Assembly: GCA_022432975.1 (NCBI GenBank)
Contig: CM039514.1
Location: forward strand, 9,283,519-9,347,518
Length of the DNA stretch: 64,000 nucleotides
Direction: 5' to 3'
From: Begonia masoniana
Lineage: Eukaryota > Streptophyta > Magnoliopsida > Cucurbitales > Begoniaceae
Under the pieces are notes generated by a model. That model was not told the DNA's origin and ran no database searches. It saw nothing but the letters and a program-made list of their open reading frames with translations. A program made the translations under genes and the position numbers. This document shows, piece by piece, positions 1-9,724 of this stretch. Numbering within the stretch: the first letter of the stretch is position 1; each line of letters opens with the position of its first letter.

Positions 1-352
1 ACTTCGGAGTTCTTATGGGATCCGTTGCCAATCGTGCTCCAAAACGCGTCTTGCTATGTTGGGAGGGATCTTTTACATATGTTTCATTTCCATGTACTTC
101 CCCAAGCGATGTGGGTTCGTAACGGCCCCTGCTTCAACGGAGAAACCACTCCGGCCCAGGTCAGCCCCAGGATCAGCGGAGCTTTACCCACCTCCGGCCC
201 AGGTCAGCCCCAGGATCCGCGGAGAATGGGTGGTTCCTTATCAGTCCGTTGAAAGACGGTCCGTCACAATCAACACAACCCCCCCCCCCCCACCGCAACC
301 CCCCCCCTCTGGGCCCAACGTCCTCGTTGGCTACATTTCCGGTTGGGTACAG

Positions 353-364
353 GCTCTGATACCA
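353..364 (-). promoter_or_regulatory. Primer-binding site (tRNA-Met) of Cassandra
   Basis: The minus strand reads TGGTATCAGAGC, complementary to the 3' end of initiator tRNA-Met, two bases after the LTR terminus. An identical site lies at 748-759. Confidence 0.9.
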
Positions 365-366
365 TT

Positions 367-689
367 TGTAACGACCCCGTTCCCAGCAAGATATTGTCCG
401 CTCCGGGGATTGGGCCGCAACCCAATATCCTCCCCTCACGGCTTTGTTTGGCGAGAACTTCCCAGGAGGTCACCCAACCTGAAATTACTCTCGCCGAAGC
501 ACGCTTAACTTCGGAGTTCTTATGGGATCCGTTGCCAATCGTGCTCCAAAACGCGTCTTGCTATGTCCACTCCGGCCCAGGTCAGCCCCAGGATCAGCGG
601 AGCTTTACCCACCTCCGGCCCAGGTCAGCCCCAGGATCCGCGGAGAATGGGTTGTTCCTTATCAGTCCGTTGAAAGACGGGTCGTCACA
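367..689 (-). repeat. Cassandra middle LTR, 86-bp internal deletion
   Basis: This LTR runs between the two internal regions and has TGT/ACA ends in minus orientation. Compared with the copies on either side, it jumps directly from the 5S-like segment to the GC-rich repeat segment, so 86 bp is missing. Confidence 0.88.
447..556 (-). other. 5S rRNA-derived segment inside Cassandra LTR
   Basis: On the minus strand this contains AAGTTAAGCGTGCTTCGGCG and GGTGACCTCCTGGGAAGTTC, which correspond to the A-box/intermediate element and C-box of the plant 5S rRNA internal promoter. Several substitutions relative to a functional 5S gene make this an LTR-borne derivative rather than an rRNA gene. It may still recruit RNA polymerase III (known for the family, not shown here). 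Confidence 0.9.
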
Positions 690-761
690 ATCACCCCCCC
701 CTCGGGGGCCCAACGTCCTCGTTGGCTACATTTCCGGTTGGGTACAGGCTCTGATACCATT

Positions 762-1170
762 TGTAACGACCCCGTTCCCAGCAAGATATTGTCCGCTCCG
801 GGGATTGGGCCGCAACCCAATATCCTCCCCTCACGGCTTTGTTTGGCGAGAACTTCCCAGGAGGTCACCCAACCTGAAATTACTCTCGCCGAAGCACGCT
901 TAACTTCGGAGTTCTTATGGGATCCGTTGCCAATCGTGCTCCAAAACGCGTCTTGCTATGTTGGGAGGGATCTCTTACATATGTTTCATTTCCATGTACT
1001 TCCCCAAGCGATTTGGGTTCGTAACGGCCCCTGCTTCAACGGAGAAACCACTCCGGCCCAGGTCAGCCCCAGGATCCGCGGAGCTTTACCCACCTCCGGC
1101 CCAGGTCAGCCCCAGGATCCGCGGAGAATGGGTGGTTCCTTATCAGTCCGTTGAAAGACGGGTCGTCACA
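762..1170 (-). repeat. Cassandra complete LTR (5' LTR in element orientation)
   Basis: This is the only complete full-size LTR of the array, 409 bp. It starts TGTGACGACC on the minus strand and ends GGGTCGTTACA, followed by the primer-binding site at 748-759. It contains a 5S-like segment and a direct duplication of a CCGGCCCAGGTCAGC-type unit near 1052-1130. Confidence 0.9.
842..951 (-). other. 5S rRNA-derived segment inside Cassandra LTR (second copy)
   Basis: Same 5S-like block as at 447-556, in the full-length LTR. A third partial copy occupies the first 50 or so bases of the window. Confidence 0.9.
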
Positions 1171-1294
1171 TCTATGGTTGACGAGAACACAGAACATTAT
1201 CTTTTTCCCTGCATAATGCTTTTGTATGTGCAAGTGCAACAAAAATAGAATTCATTTTGCCATAAATATTCATCAAGTTTCTAGATTTATAAAG

Positions 1295-1472
1295 GTTGCT
1301 ACTACATGCCTATGGTGAGCCTGCCCTCAATCTTCGTGATATCCAAAATATAATTTCAGAATTAGTTATAAGTTCATTTCCGGCAACGGAGCGAACAATT
1401 TGCAGCATTCTCGAGACGTTTCCGGAGGGAGATAACATTGAAATTCCAGAAGCTCTAAGGCCATCTGATTAG
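1295..1472 (+). CDS. Putative terminal exon of an unidentified plant gene
   Basis: A plus-strand reading frame follows a possible acceptor AG at 1293-1294 and ends in TAG at 1470-1472. It gives about 58 residues, including NLRDIQNIISELV and FPATERTICSILETFPEG, ending EALRPSD. The sequence is amphipathic and non-repetitive with plausible codon use, unlike the AT-rich flanks. In-frame stops just upstream mean it can only be coding if spliced. It ends about 220 bp from the carrier stop codon, so the two genes would converge. I do not recognise the family. The Cassandra array begins only about 125 bp upstream, so the rest of the gene, if it exists, lies across that insertion or outside the window. 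It could be a pseudogene fragment. Confidence 0.4.
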
Positions 1473-1689
1473 ATGGTTTGACTCATAATTACACTAATCT
1501 GCTTCTCCTAATCACAATAGTTTCTATTAATCATGCTAATACATGGGACGTCCATAATTCTTATTCAAAAAAATGAAACTTTGGACCATATATAATCTGT
1601 AGGTCTATTCTCAGGACATGAACTATCTGCTAAGATCTTAATCATCATTATTATTATTTTTATAAAAAGAAGAATATTCATGAGTAGAA

Positions 1690-4600
1690 TCAAGTGTTTT
1701 TTAATGTACCCTTTGTGAGAAAGAGATACCTTCTAATTGCAAGAACAAGAACCCAAGTAAAGGCACTGATCTTTTCCTTAATCATTAGAAGCAGAGCTGA
1801 GCTCAGAACTGTCTTCAAGATTTGAGCATGCAGTCCCTTGAAAAAGCCCGCCGCGCCTTCTTTTCGCCATATAGAACGCAGAATGGTCCCCATGGTTTTG
1901 CGTGATTTTTTCCTCGTTTTCTTGATTTCGTTGTCGTCCGTATCGGCAGCTTGGATCATCACTTTGCACCTGTATTCAATTAGGTTTGTTCATTTTGTAA
2001 ACCATTGGATTTAAGAAAATGATAATCTGCAAATATAGAACCTACCAAATTACCATTCTTTAAGATTCCCTACATTTCTTCTCAGTTTCTGTTCACAGCC
2101 AACAAAGTCCTAGATGACTTTCTCTGTATTTCCATATCGAGAGAGAAGGAAAGTTTGGAAAAATAGAATCTATCAAATCACCAGTCTTTAAGATTCCCAT
2201 CATTTCTTCTAAGTTTTTACTTCAGAGATGGCTAAGTTCTCTATAAGGTGCTTTCTACATCCATGGCAAGTTACATCCAAACATAGTAGATTATATAAAT
2301 ATGGAACAACAGTTGTGTACCTGATAGCAGGATATGTGAGACAGGTGGCAATACTTTTTGAAATTGCTCCTAACATGAATGCAGAGAAAGCCGAAAGGGT
2401 TTGCGGAGATGAACCTTGCTCAGTTCCTTTCCGTTGCAAGAGTCTTTGTTTCAGCTGATCAAATACTGTGTACTACAAGTAAGAAAAGGGTAAGTTTCAT
2501 TCTATTCAACAGTCTGAAATCACATGCTTAAAGCAAAAGTTAACATGTGAAGAATGTTGTTGAGAAGTGTACGAAATGGGTAATTTAGAAATTAGTAACC
2601 TGTTGAAGTGGCAAGTATGTTATGCAGGAGGGGAGTGAAATGTGTGGATGAAAAAGATGAAATATAAATTGCATGAGGAAGAGCAGAAGAACTTTTCGGA
2701 TGAATGAATTGTTAGTTTGCTACGGTATTTTCCGAGTCTTTAGCATCGTTGCTAGACTTTTCGGTAGATTTGCGTTCGGGATCCGATGGTCAACATATTC
2801 GACATCGACAAGACAATAATGTGGTACCTGAATTGCAGGATTTGAAGTCAGCAATAAAGATATGCCTAGACCATCATATGCGTCGATTAAATTACCCTCT
2901 GTCAAAGTCTTCCAAAGCCCTTTGGATTTTCCGAACACACTAGTCTGCATCCTTGAGGAGGCTGTATCCAAGGGCTACACATTGGTAAACAAAAAAACAT
3001 GGATAAATAGAATTCACTTCTGTTTTATTATTCTAGTTTCTACCCTGTTAAGAAACCTGTAAAATTTACTGCAAAGCTCTAGTATGCTAAAAATTTGAAC
3101 AAAGTAATAATAGAATTTTTAAGGAAAGATTCCCTATTCCGTGATCATATAGCTCTATAGGACAACATAAGATTTTTTTAGTAAGAAGTGAGCTTATAAT
3201 TCTAAGCATTTTTTAGATTTTTTTAGAAGTGAGCTTCTTTTTTCTTTTATGTTCTTCTACTTTTGTAATTCAAGCAATAAATACAGTCATAGGAAGTTCC
3301 ATGGAGCAAAAAATTTCAATCAAACGAGCTTCCTTGCTAGCAAATGATTTACCTGAGTTATAAAGGCAGTGCATGCTCCAGCTGCAGCAGCAATTATCAA
3401 GTTTGCTTTTGTTCCAATTGATTTGGCACCACTTTTTTTAAGATATACTCTTTTCAAATAGCTATATCCATAGAAATAAACAAACTGTGCAATGAAAGAC
3501 TGCAAGCTCTTCGAACCTAGTCCTTGGTATAGAGAGAGTACGTGATTGCTTTTTACCGCTTCCTCCAATACATCTAAGAGGTTCCTACATAAGCCAGAAC
3601 AAGCGAAATCATGTCGGGTATCTTGAGTTGATATAAATAAATAAAAACTTGATTTTAATGGGTTCGTAAAACAACTAATTTTCGGCAGGAATGGCTAAAA
3701 TATATGCCACTACAACAAACTTGTGAGCCTCAATACATTATTGATTTTCATCTTTCAGTTAAAGTAAATGCTTTCATTCAAGAACAAAACGTTTTTCCTT
3801 GGTAACTTCTAGTTTGATCAGGGAAACCACAGTAAATGGTCTGCTCAATTGACAACTGCCCTGGAATTTCAATTGTGCTTTTATTCATCACTGTAGGAAT
3901 TGGCTTCAAGCTTTCCCAGCCCTTTAGTTTTACCGGTTAAAGAGAATAATTACAGAATGGTGAGCAATAAAAAGCTCAAACCAAAACAAAAATGTTATCA
4001 TAATAATTACAAAATGATGAGCAGTAAAAAGCCAAATCCAAAACAAATTCACAAAAAAGTTTCTGGACACCTTATAGATTTAACCCACCAATGTAAAGAT
4101 TGACAAAGATGATCTGAGAGAAGAACGAATCCCTCAATTGTCCACTCAAATTCGTAATTGTTTGCTTTAAACAAGTATACCCTCCAACCCCGACCCAAGG
4201 TCAATAATGCAAATTTCAATTTCTTATCAGTAACAGATGCATCATCTACCCAAATATAGAATTTGTATCAGCTATATTTTTACAAAATTTACATTAATAT
4301 TCATCATAGTTTACTCTTTCCAATTTATCTTGCAAACATGTCAACCGCTTAAACCTCAATTATTACTTCAAACTAAGTTCATATTTTGAGGATGATCCAT
4401 GGGATCATTGGCTCCAACTGTATCCTGAATTGGACACAGGTACTAAAAAAAATAACACAAGTGAAAAAGAAAACCAGAGCATAGAAGCTCACTTGCAAGA
4501 GATGATAAATTGAACAAAAGAAAACACAATAAAAATGATACAAGCTGAATTCCAAGAAAAAAGCAAGCAATCTAGAACTTTGTTCAATCACCCGGTGATA

Positions 4601-4942
4601 CAATAAAGGCGACAGAGTTAAAATCATCTAGCACATAAAATAAAGCAGACCCAGAAACATAAAACAGAAACAAGAAAATTGAGAATATCAAACGACAAAT
4701 TGATAATATCCCAATCATGCAATTATATAGATAGTTACAGAAGGCGATCACATGAAAAATTTTACGTCTAAAGAAGATGAAAGGGTGTAGATGAGGGACC
4801 TGTACTTCGGCCGACCATGGGCTCGAATCTCAGCTTGATATTTGGTTTTGCAGGTGTCGAGTGGGTACAAGATGGCGTTGCTGACAAGCGACCCGATAGC
4901 TCCGGAAGTCGCCTCGGAAAGAGATTCAAGATCAACACCCAT
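1690..4942 (-). CDS. PNC1: Peroxisomal adenine nucleotide carrier (SLC25 family), complete, five exons
   Basis: Plant PNC proteins import ATP into peroxisomes in exchange for AMP/ADP, feeding acyl-CoA activation for beta-oxidation. CDS exons on the minus strand: 4942-4800, 3584-3353, 2974-2828, 2472-2321, 1969-1690, 954 nt in all, giving 317 aa plus stop. All introns are GT-AG, and phases stay open throughout. Three carrier repeats are visible with signature motifs YPLDTCK (residues 26-32), QPLDTASSR (from 125) and a degenerate third YPAIRCK (around 221-227) typical of this subfamily. Other PNC-like stretches are [21 protein letters not shown] and [15 protein letters not shown]. Start: first [14 protein letters not shown], directly opening repeat 1. 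The length matches the family. PNC1 versus PNC2 paralogue cannot be resolved. No lesions seen, so the gene is probably functional. Confidence 0.93.
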
Positions 4943-5470
4943 AATTACAATAATCTCTCTCTCTCAGTGTTAATTCGAGAAGAAAGTTCAGGCTGAAATG
5001 GCCTTGATCGACGCCGAAAATGGCGGTGGAGAAATATGAAGAGCCATGTCCAGAACTGGACCCAAATTGAGAAACACGGGTCTCTTGGGATTCGAAAAAC
5101 ATGGGAATGCCCGTCACATAACATTTGCTGACGCAGACGTCTTCTCACTGTTTTGAAATTTTGTTTATAGAAAAACAATAATATTGGTTAACGCTATGGT
5201 TATTATCCTAGTCTACAAAATTAATTAATTTTCAATATACATAAATTTATACTTTAAAAATAATTTAATCATTTATATATATATTTTTAATAATAAATAA
5301 TAAATAAATAATTTATTTTATTAATTATATCGATAATTATTTAACATGTGAACACATGTTTTTTAAATAATAAAATAAAAGAATAAATGTAACATTACAA
5401 TATAAACTTATATTTTGAAATAAATTGTAATTTAAACGTTAACTTTTTTTTTTTTGACAAAACAGACCTC
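4943..5470 (-). promoter_or_regulatory. 5' UTR and proximal promoter region of the carrier gene
   Basis: Upstream of the ATG on the minus strand is a GA-rich run (GAGAGAGAGA near 4952-4966), common in plant 5' leaders. A moderately GC-rich stretch to about 5180 follows, then very AT-rich DNA. No single TATA box can be assigned with confidence. Confidence 0.4.
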
Positions 5471-6700
5471 CGACTATCTTCTGTTAACATTTCAAACATT
5501 ATCATTACTCATCCAGTTAACGGGTGTCTTGACTTTCATAAGATTCTCTGAGTGTCCGTGTGAGTCACCGGACTTCCGTAATTTGAACTTCGAAAAACCA
5601 AAGCCTCGAACTAAACGTCTACACTTGATCTTAGGGTGGGGTGCACACAGTGATGTTCAAAACTTTAATTTATTTTTGTTCAAGTCTTTAATCACATGCT
5701 TCATGTATTTTTATCTTTAATCACAAAAATGATTTGAGCTCTGTCTACGCAATTTTGTATCTCTAGAGTTAATTAACGATTATAGGATGAGTGGTGTGTA
5801 AGGGATAATTTAGTATTATATTTAGGTTTTTTATTATAATGCTTTAAAATTTAGGGTATTTATCCTTTTTTTTATAGTTATCAATGTCAATAAAGTTGCC
5901 CTAATAATTTCTATGTTTTTTTGTATCATTATTATTCTCGATTTTTTTTTTCTAAGCATTAAAAATATTGAAAAAGTGGATCACATGAGTTTTAATATAG
6001 ATATCATAAATTATTAATTAAGTTACTTTTTTTTTTAAAAAGATATTATTCTTATTCATAGTTAATGATAGTTGCTAATGAGCAATGACGTTGTTAGCTA
6101 ATATTATGTTTACGTATTATTCACTCGTTCATGCAAATAGTTTATCAATTTACTAACTTATAATTTATCATAATTTTTAGCCCGTAAATATATAACATCA
6201 TAGAATAGAGATTTAAAAATTAAAATTTGTTACTATTACTCCGCTGTGGTGACTCATCCATCGCACTTATAAATTGAGTCTAATCAAATATTTTTTTTTG
6301 GAGGATCATTATATTTGCATTCTAATATTAAACACTAGCATTAGATTTACGTGGCATGAGTAATAAATACTCTATATCTTAAGATAAAAAAATTTAGGTC
6401 GAAGTTGAGGATGTAAAGTTCTAAAATATATTTTTGTTTAGACTTAGAATAAACCTATAACATATCATTGTTTTGACAAAATTTAGTTTCTATCTATATT
6501 TTGGACCAATTTGAATATTTTGGTTCATCTAAAAGTAATAAATTTAGTATTTTCTAGTAGTTTAAATAATTTTGGATAACATACACAATGCTGCGTCATA
6601 TAATAAAAATTCAAGTTAAAAAACGTAAATGAAAATTCTAAGTTGCTATACTATAAGTAATTAGGTCAAAAGAGAATGAAAAGACTTGTATTTGATAATA
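5471..6700. other. AT-rich intergenic sequence
   Basis: Highly AT-rich DNA without convincing coding potential, RNA gene or terminal repeats. Short open frames here look like chance. Confidence 0.6.
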
Positions 6701-6709
6701 ATTGTGATC

Positions 6710-7240
6710 CACTTGATGTGGGGAGCTTTAAAGCTTGAGTAGGTTGTATCTAGCAAATATCGACAACAGAACTACAAACATCTTATTACTAATGCATACA
6801 AACATTTTTTGTCATTCCGCGTAGATTCGAAGAATGGTCAATAGTGTTTTATTACATTCATTGAAAAATGTCATTCATATTATAAGTATCTCAATTTAAT
6901 TCATGAAAAATCTCAATCTAAGGGGATGTTCAAAGCTTATAAGGTGAAGTTGAAAATCAACTGAACGGGAAAATTAATGTTGCCCGATCCGACCTTCGTG
7001 TTGAGCTACTACGAAAAATATTATGGATAAGATGAATAACATGCAAAGCCATTTTCAAAATTTCTAGGAGAATGTGGTATCGTTCGCTAGTACAGCATGT
7101 TGGGGACGCCTAGCACGAATGATGTATTTGAGAGATGTAACATATCCATTAATGACAAGATAAAGACTATGATTAGTCATTCTACTTTAACCAAATCTCT
7201 TCTGAAGAAATTTTTTGAATAGAGTACTAATTAAAGTGGC
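6710..7240 (+). pseudogene. Copia integrase relic
   Basis: A heavily mutated plus-strand translation with frame changes shows copia integrase landmarks in order: IHEKSQSKGMFKAYK (about 6900), then ECGIV (about 7075), LGTPSTND (about 7105), and ISHSTLTKSL (about 7172). In intact elements the last block precedes the W-G-E-A motif. No LTRs could be paired to it. Only part of integrase is visible; no reverse transcriptase was seen nearby. Confidence 0.6.
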
Positions 7241-7585
7241 AATCAAAATCCTAATTAATGTTGAATGAGCTAAAAGCCCAGTATGTTCATAATAATTTGG
7301 TCATAATTTGGCTTGTTAGAATGAGGAAAAGAGATTTTTGGAAAAGAAAAAAATATAAAGTAGAGAGGAAGGAGCTTCAAAGAAAACTATTTTATTGACA
7401 TGATTTTGACAATTGACTTGATTTGATAATGCCTAGACTCATATTCTATTTATAGGATTATTTGGTACATGTATAAAATAATATATGAACTATCTATTTA
7501 ATTTAATACATGTATTAATACTTAATGAGTTACCTAAATACATGAACCAATGTACCTACACATATATCCGACAAGCTTAATAATG
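7241..7585. other. Unassigned AT-rich spacer
   Basis: Sequence between two retroelement relics with no recognisable coding or structural feature. Confidence 0.4.
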
Positions 7586-7589
7586 AGAA

Positions 7590-7880
7590 TCGCGAGTATG
7601 TCAAACCCGAGGTCATCAACAACGCAGAATAGAAACTCAGGAACGTATTTGCATCAAGTATAAAAAACTTGACCCCAAGAATGATGTGAATCAAGGTGCA
7701 ACCAACTTCAAGCCTAAAATTAAATATTCATGTCATGATATTGGAGTCCCAATGACAAGATCAAAAATAAAGAAAATACATGAAGACTTACGTGTATTGA
7801 TTTTAGAAATCCAAGAAAAATATTATTTTCAACAAGAGCTGAAATTAATAAATTTATTAAGTATTGAAGAGGATGCTTGA
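7590..7880 (+). pseudogene. Gypsy polyprotein C-terminal relic
   Basis: A short plus-strand frame (from 7686) contains GVPMTRSKIKKIHEDL, matching the PMTRSRAKK-type tail that ends many plant Ty3/gypsy polyproteins. It stops at 7880. A purine-rich tract (about 8035-8064) and an LTR-like stretch follow, as expected at the 3' end of such an element. The upstream polyprotein is gone. Confidence 0.55.
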
Positions 7881-8064
7881 GAGGAAAGGAAGACCGAAGA
7901 TACTTGAAAAATGTCTAAAGATTTAGTAGCAAGTGAAATAGAATCACAACAATAAAACATGCACATGCAAAATCCATCCAGAATTCCATTTTCTCTATCA
8001 AATTGGCAAACATTTATTTTTTAATTCTTGAAGAAAGGTGGGGCACAAATTTAGGAAGGGGAGC

Positions 8065-8537
8065 TACGAAATTCATCAATCAAATTGGTCAAAGTTTCTT
8101 TTTATTTAGTTACCTAATCTGCTTTTGTTTTAGTATAGTTTTCTTTTATTAATCTGTTAAGTTTCTTAATATTTAGATATTTTCTAATTATTTTCTTATT
8201 ACATTAGGATATTTTGTAGCCTATTTAAAGACATAAACTCTACAATATTATACAATCAATGTACAAGATTTTGAGGTACTCTTTGTGAGAATTTTCTCTT
8301 TGGTTCTTTGCGAAGAAATTGATATTCTTCAAGTCAAAACTTGGAAGATCAACTTGATAGTTTTGGTTCTAATCACAAGTTCGGTTACAGGTCAAGCTCC
8401 TTGTTTGATAACTTTGGTTCCGTTGGCAAAGTTCGATTGGGGTCAAGTTTATTATATTTGATTTCAAAGGTGTTCTTGAGTTTCTATTTTGCGTTGTTGA
8501 AAGGTCTCGAATTTGACATACTCGTGGTTCTCATCAT
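8065..8537 (+). repeat. Probable gypsy LTR followed by a primer-binding site
   Basis: AT-rich DNA with a TATTTAAAG-type box near 8222 and a pyrimidine-rich end lies between a purine-rich tract and a perfect TGGTATCAGAGC at 8539-8550. The left boundary is approximate because no clear TG terminus was found. Confidence 0.45.
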
Positions 8538-8538
8538 T

Positions 8539-8550
8539 TGGTATCAGAGC
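8539..8550 (+). promoter_or_regulatory. Primer-binding site (tRNA-Met)
   Basis: Exact TGGTATCAGAGC just right of the LTR-like stretch. It is unexpected if that LTR is a 3' LTR (see findings). Confidence 0.7.
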
Positions 8551-9520
8551 AAGCATTTAATCTTAAATATTTAGTTCTCATCCCAGCACACTAAACTAGA
8601 GCTAGGATGCATCATTTCAGAGTGAACAACTCTTTAAGAAATGTAATATTTGCCAAAAATAAGAGATATATCACATCCCAGCACACTAAATGAGATGAGA
8701 TGAGATGAGATTCTTTGTTTCATATAATTTGAACTCCTAAATTACATTGAAGGACATTTGTATCAAGAATCTCGGACACTATCAAAGAAGAAAAAACCAA
8801 TAATAGAACAACATGAATTCTAAAACTTCTGGGCATTGAAAAAAGTGTCTTGTGAATGGGCTTTCGAGATTGAAGCCGGGCACTCAAAAATGGAAGAGTG
8901 GAAAAAGTGCATTTGGAGTGGAATTTCGAGGTTCAAGGCGAACACCCAAAAATGGACTTTACTATTAATGAATGATTAAAGCGAATGACCGCAGGTGAAG
9001 AGCTGGCGACCAGAACTTGTAGTGCGGTGAGCGTGGACTGCTCACTCGCTAGCTTCAGATTAAGGTATTCTATTTTTTATTTATTCCGATTCTTGGTGTA
9101 GGAAGGGTCTCTATTGCAATGTTGCTGCTTCTGTTTATTTTGATTCTTGTTTATTGAAGAATTATGGCCTGTTTACTTGAAGTGTTCTGCCGGTTTGACT
9201 TACTTCGATTCAAAGTGTTCTGATTGTCCTTTGTTTCTTGGTTCTGCAGGGGTTTAAAAGTCTCAAATTAATTTAGTTGTTGAATTAATTGTTGGATGTT
9301 GATTAATTCTATTTGTGTTCTTGATTCAGTACTATTTAAGGATTAATGATGACTATTAAATTTGTTACTGTTGAATTAACTGTGGTATTAAGAAAAATCA
9401 GCCTGTGTGTGGTCTGGTTAAAGATTAGTTTTCGGCTGTGTAATTGATTTGTTGTGAATCGAAAACACTGTAAACTAATCTATATTAATCTTGTTGTTTG
9501 TTTCAATTGTAAATTAATTT
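8551..9520. other. Degenerate intergenic sequence with short repeats
   Basis: No gene seen. It contains a duplicated CATCCCAGCACACTAAA (about 8580 and 8675), a TGAGA microsatellite at 8691-8711, and an imperfect duplication of roughly 38 bp around 8860-8970. The 5' LTR expected for the copia relic that follows was not recognised. Confidence 0.5.
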
Positions 9521-9724
9521 TCATATTAGAGTTTTTTTTTTCCTTGGTGAAGTAATATAAAGCATATTGATTCTTGAATATTCTTGCTTGCGTGTTGAGA
9601 CTGTGAAGGGTGGTTCTCTATTGTGAAGGGTGGTTCTCTATTCTTTGCTTTGTCACTAATCCGTTTAAATTGCTTTGGTTTGCTGTTTCTATTGTCTTGG
9701 TTCTGTTTAGAGGAGATTAAAGAG

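Larger units (their letters stand above)
1..1170 (-). mobile_element. Cassandra TRIM retrotransposon, tandem LTR array
   Basis: Cassandra elements are short non-autonomous LTR retrotransposons whose LTRs contain 5S rRNA sequence. Three LTR copies lie head to tail on the minus strand: 1-268 (cut by the window edge), 367-689 and 762-1170. They are separated by short internal regions at 269-366 and 690-761. Each internal region has a tRNA-Met primer-binding site next to one LTR and a G-rich polypurine tract (poly-C on the plus strand) next to the other. LTRs begin TGT and end ACA in element orientation. The complete right-hand LTR is 409 bp; the middle one is 323 bp because it lacks 86 bp present at 60-145 of the left copy. 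No protein is encoded. The LTR-internal-LTR-internal-LTR form suggests unequal recombination between elements. The left target-site duplication lies outside the window. Confidence 0.93.

Noticed and set aside
447..951. Possible 5S rRNA genes on the minus strand
   Set aside because: The 5S-like blocks are diverged and sit in LTRs with primer sites and purine tracts, which identifies Cassandra rather than rDNA.
25..1248. Several proline-rich open frames of 60-210 codons
   Set aside because: They run across LTR and internal boundaries of the Cassandra array and repeat with it, so they are not proteins.
5454..5720. 88-codon plus-strand frame upstream of the carrier gene
   Set aside because: No recognisable domain, and it lies in low-complexity AT-rich DNA.
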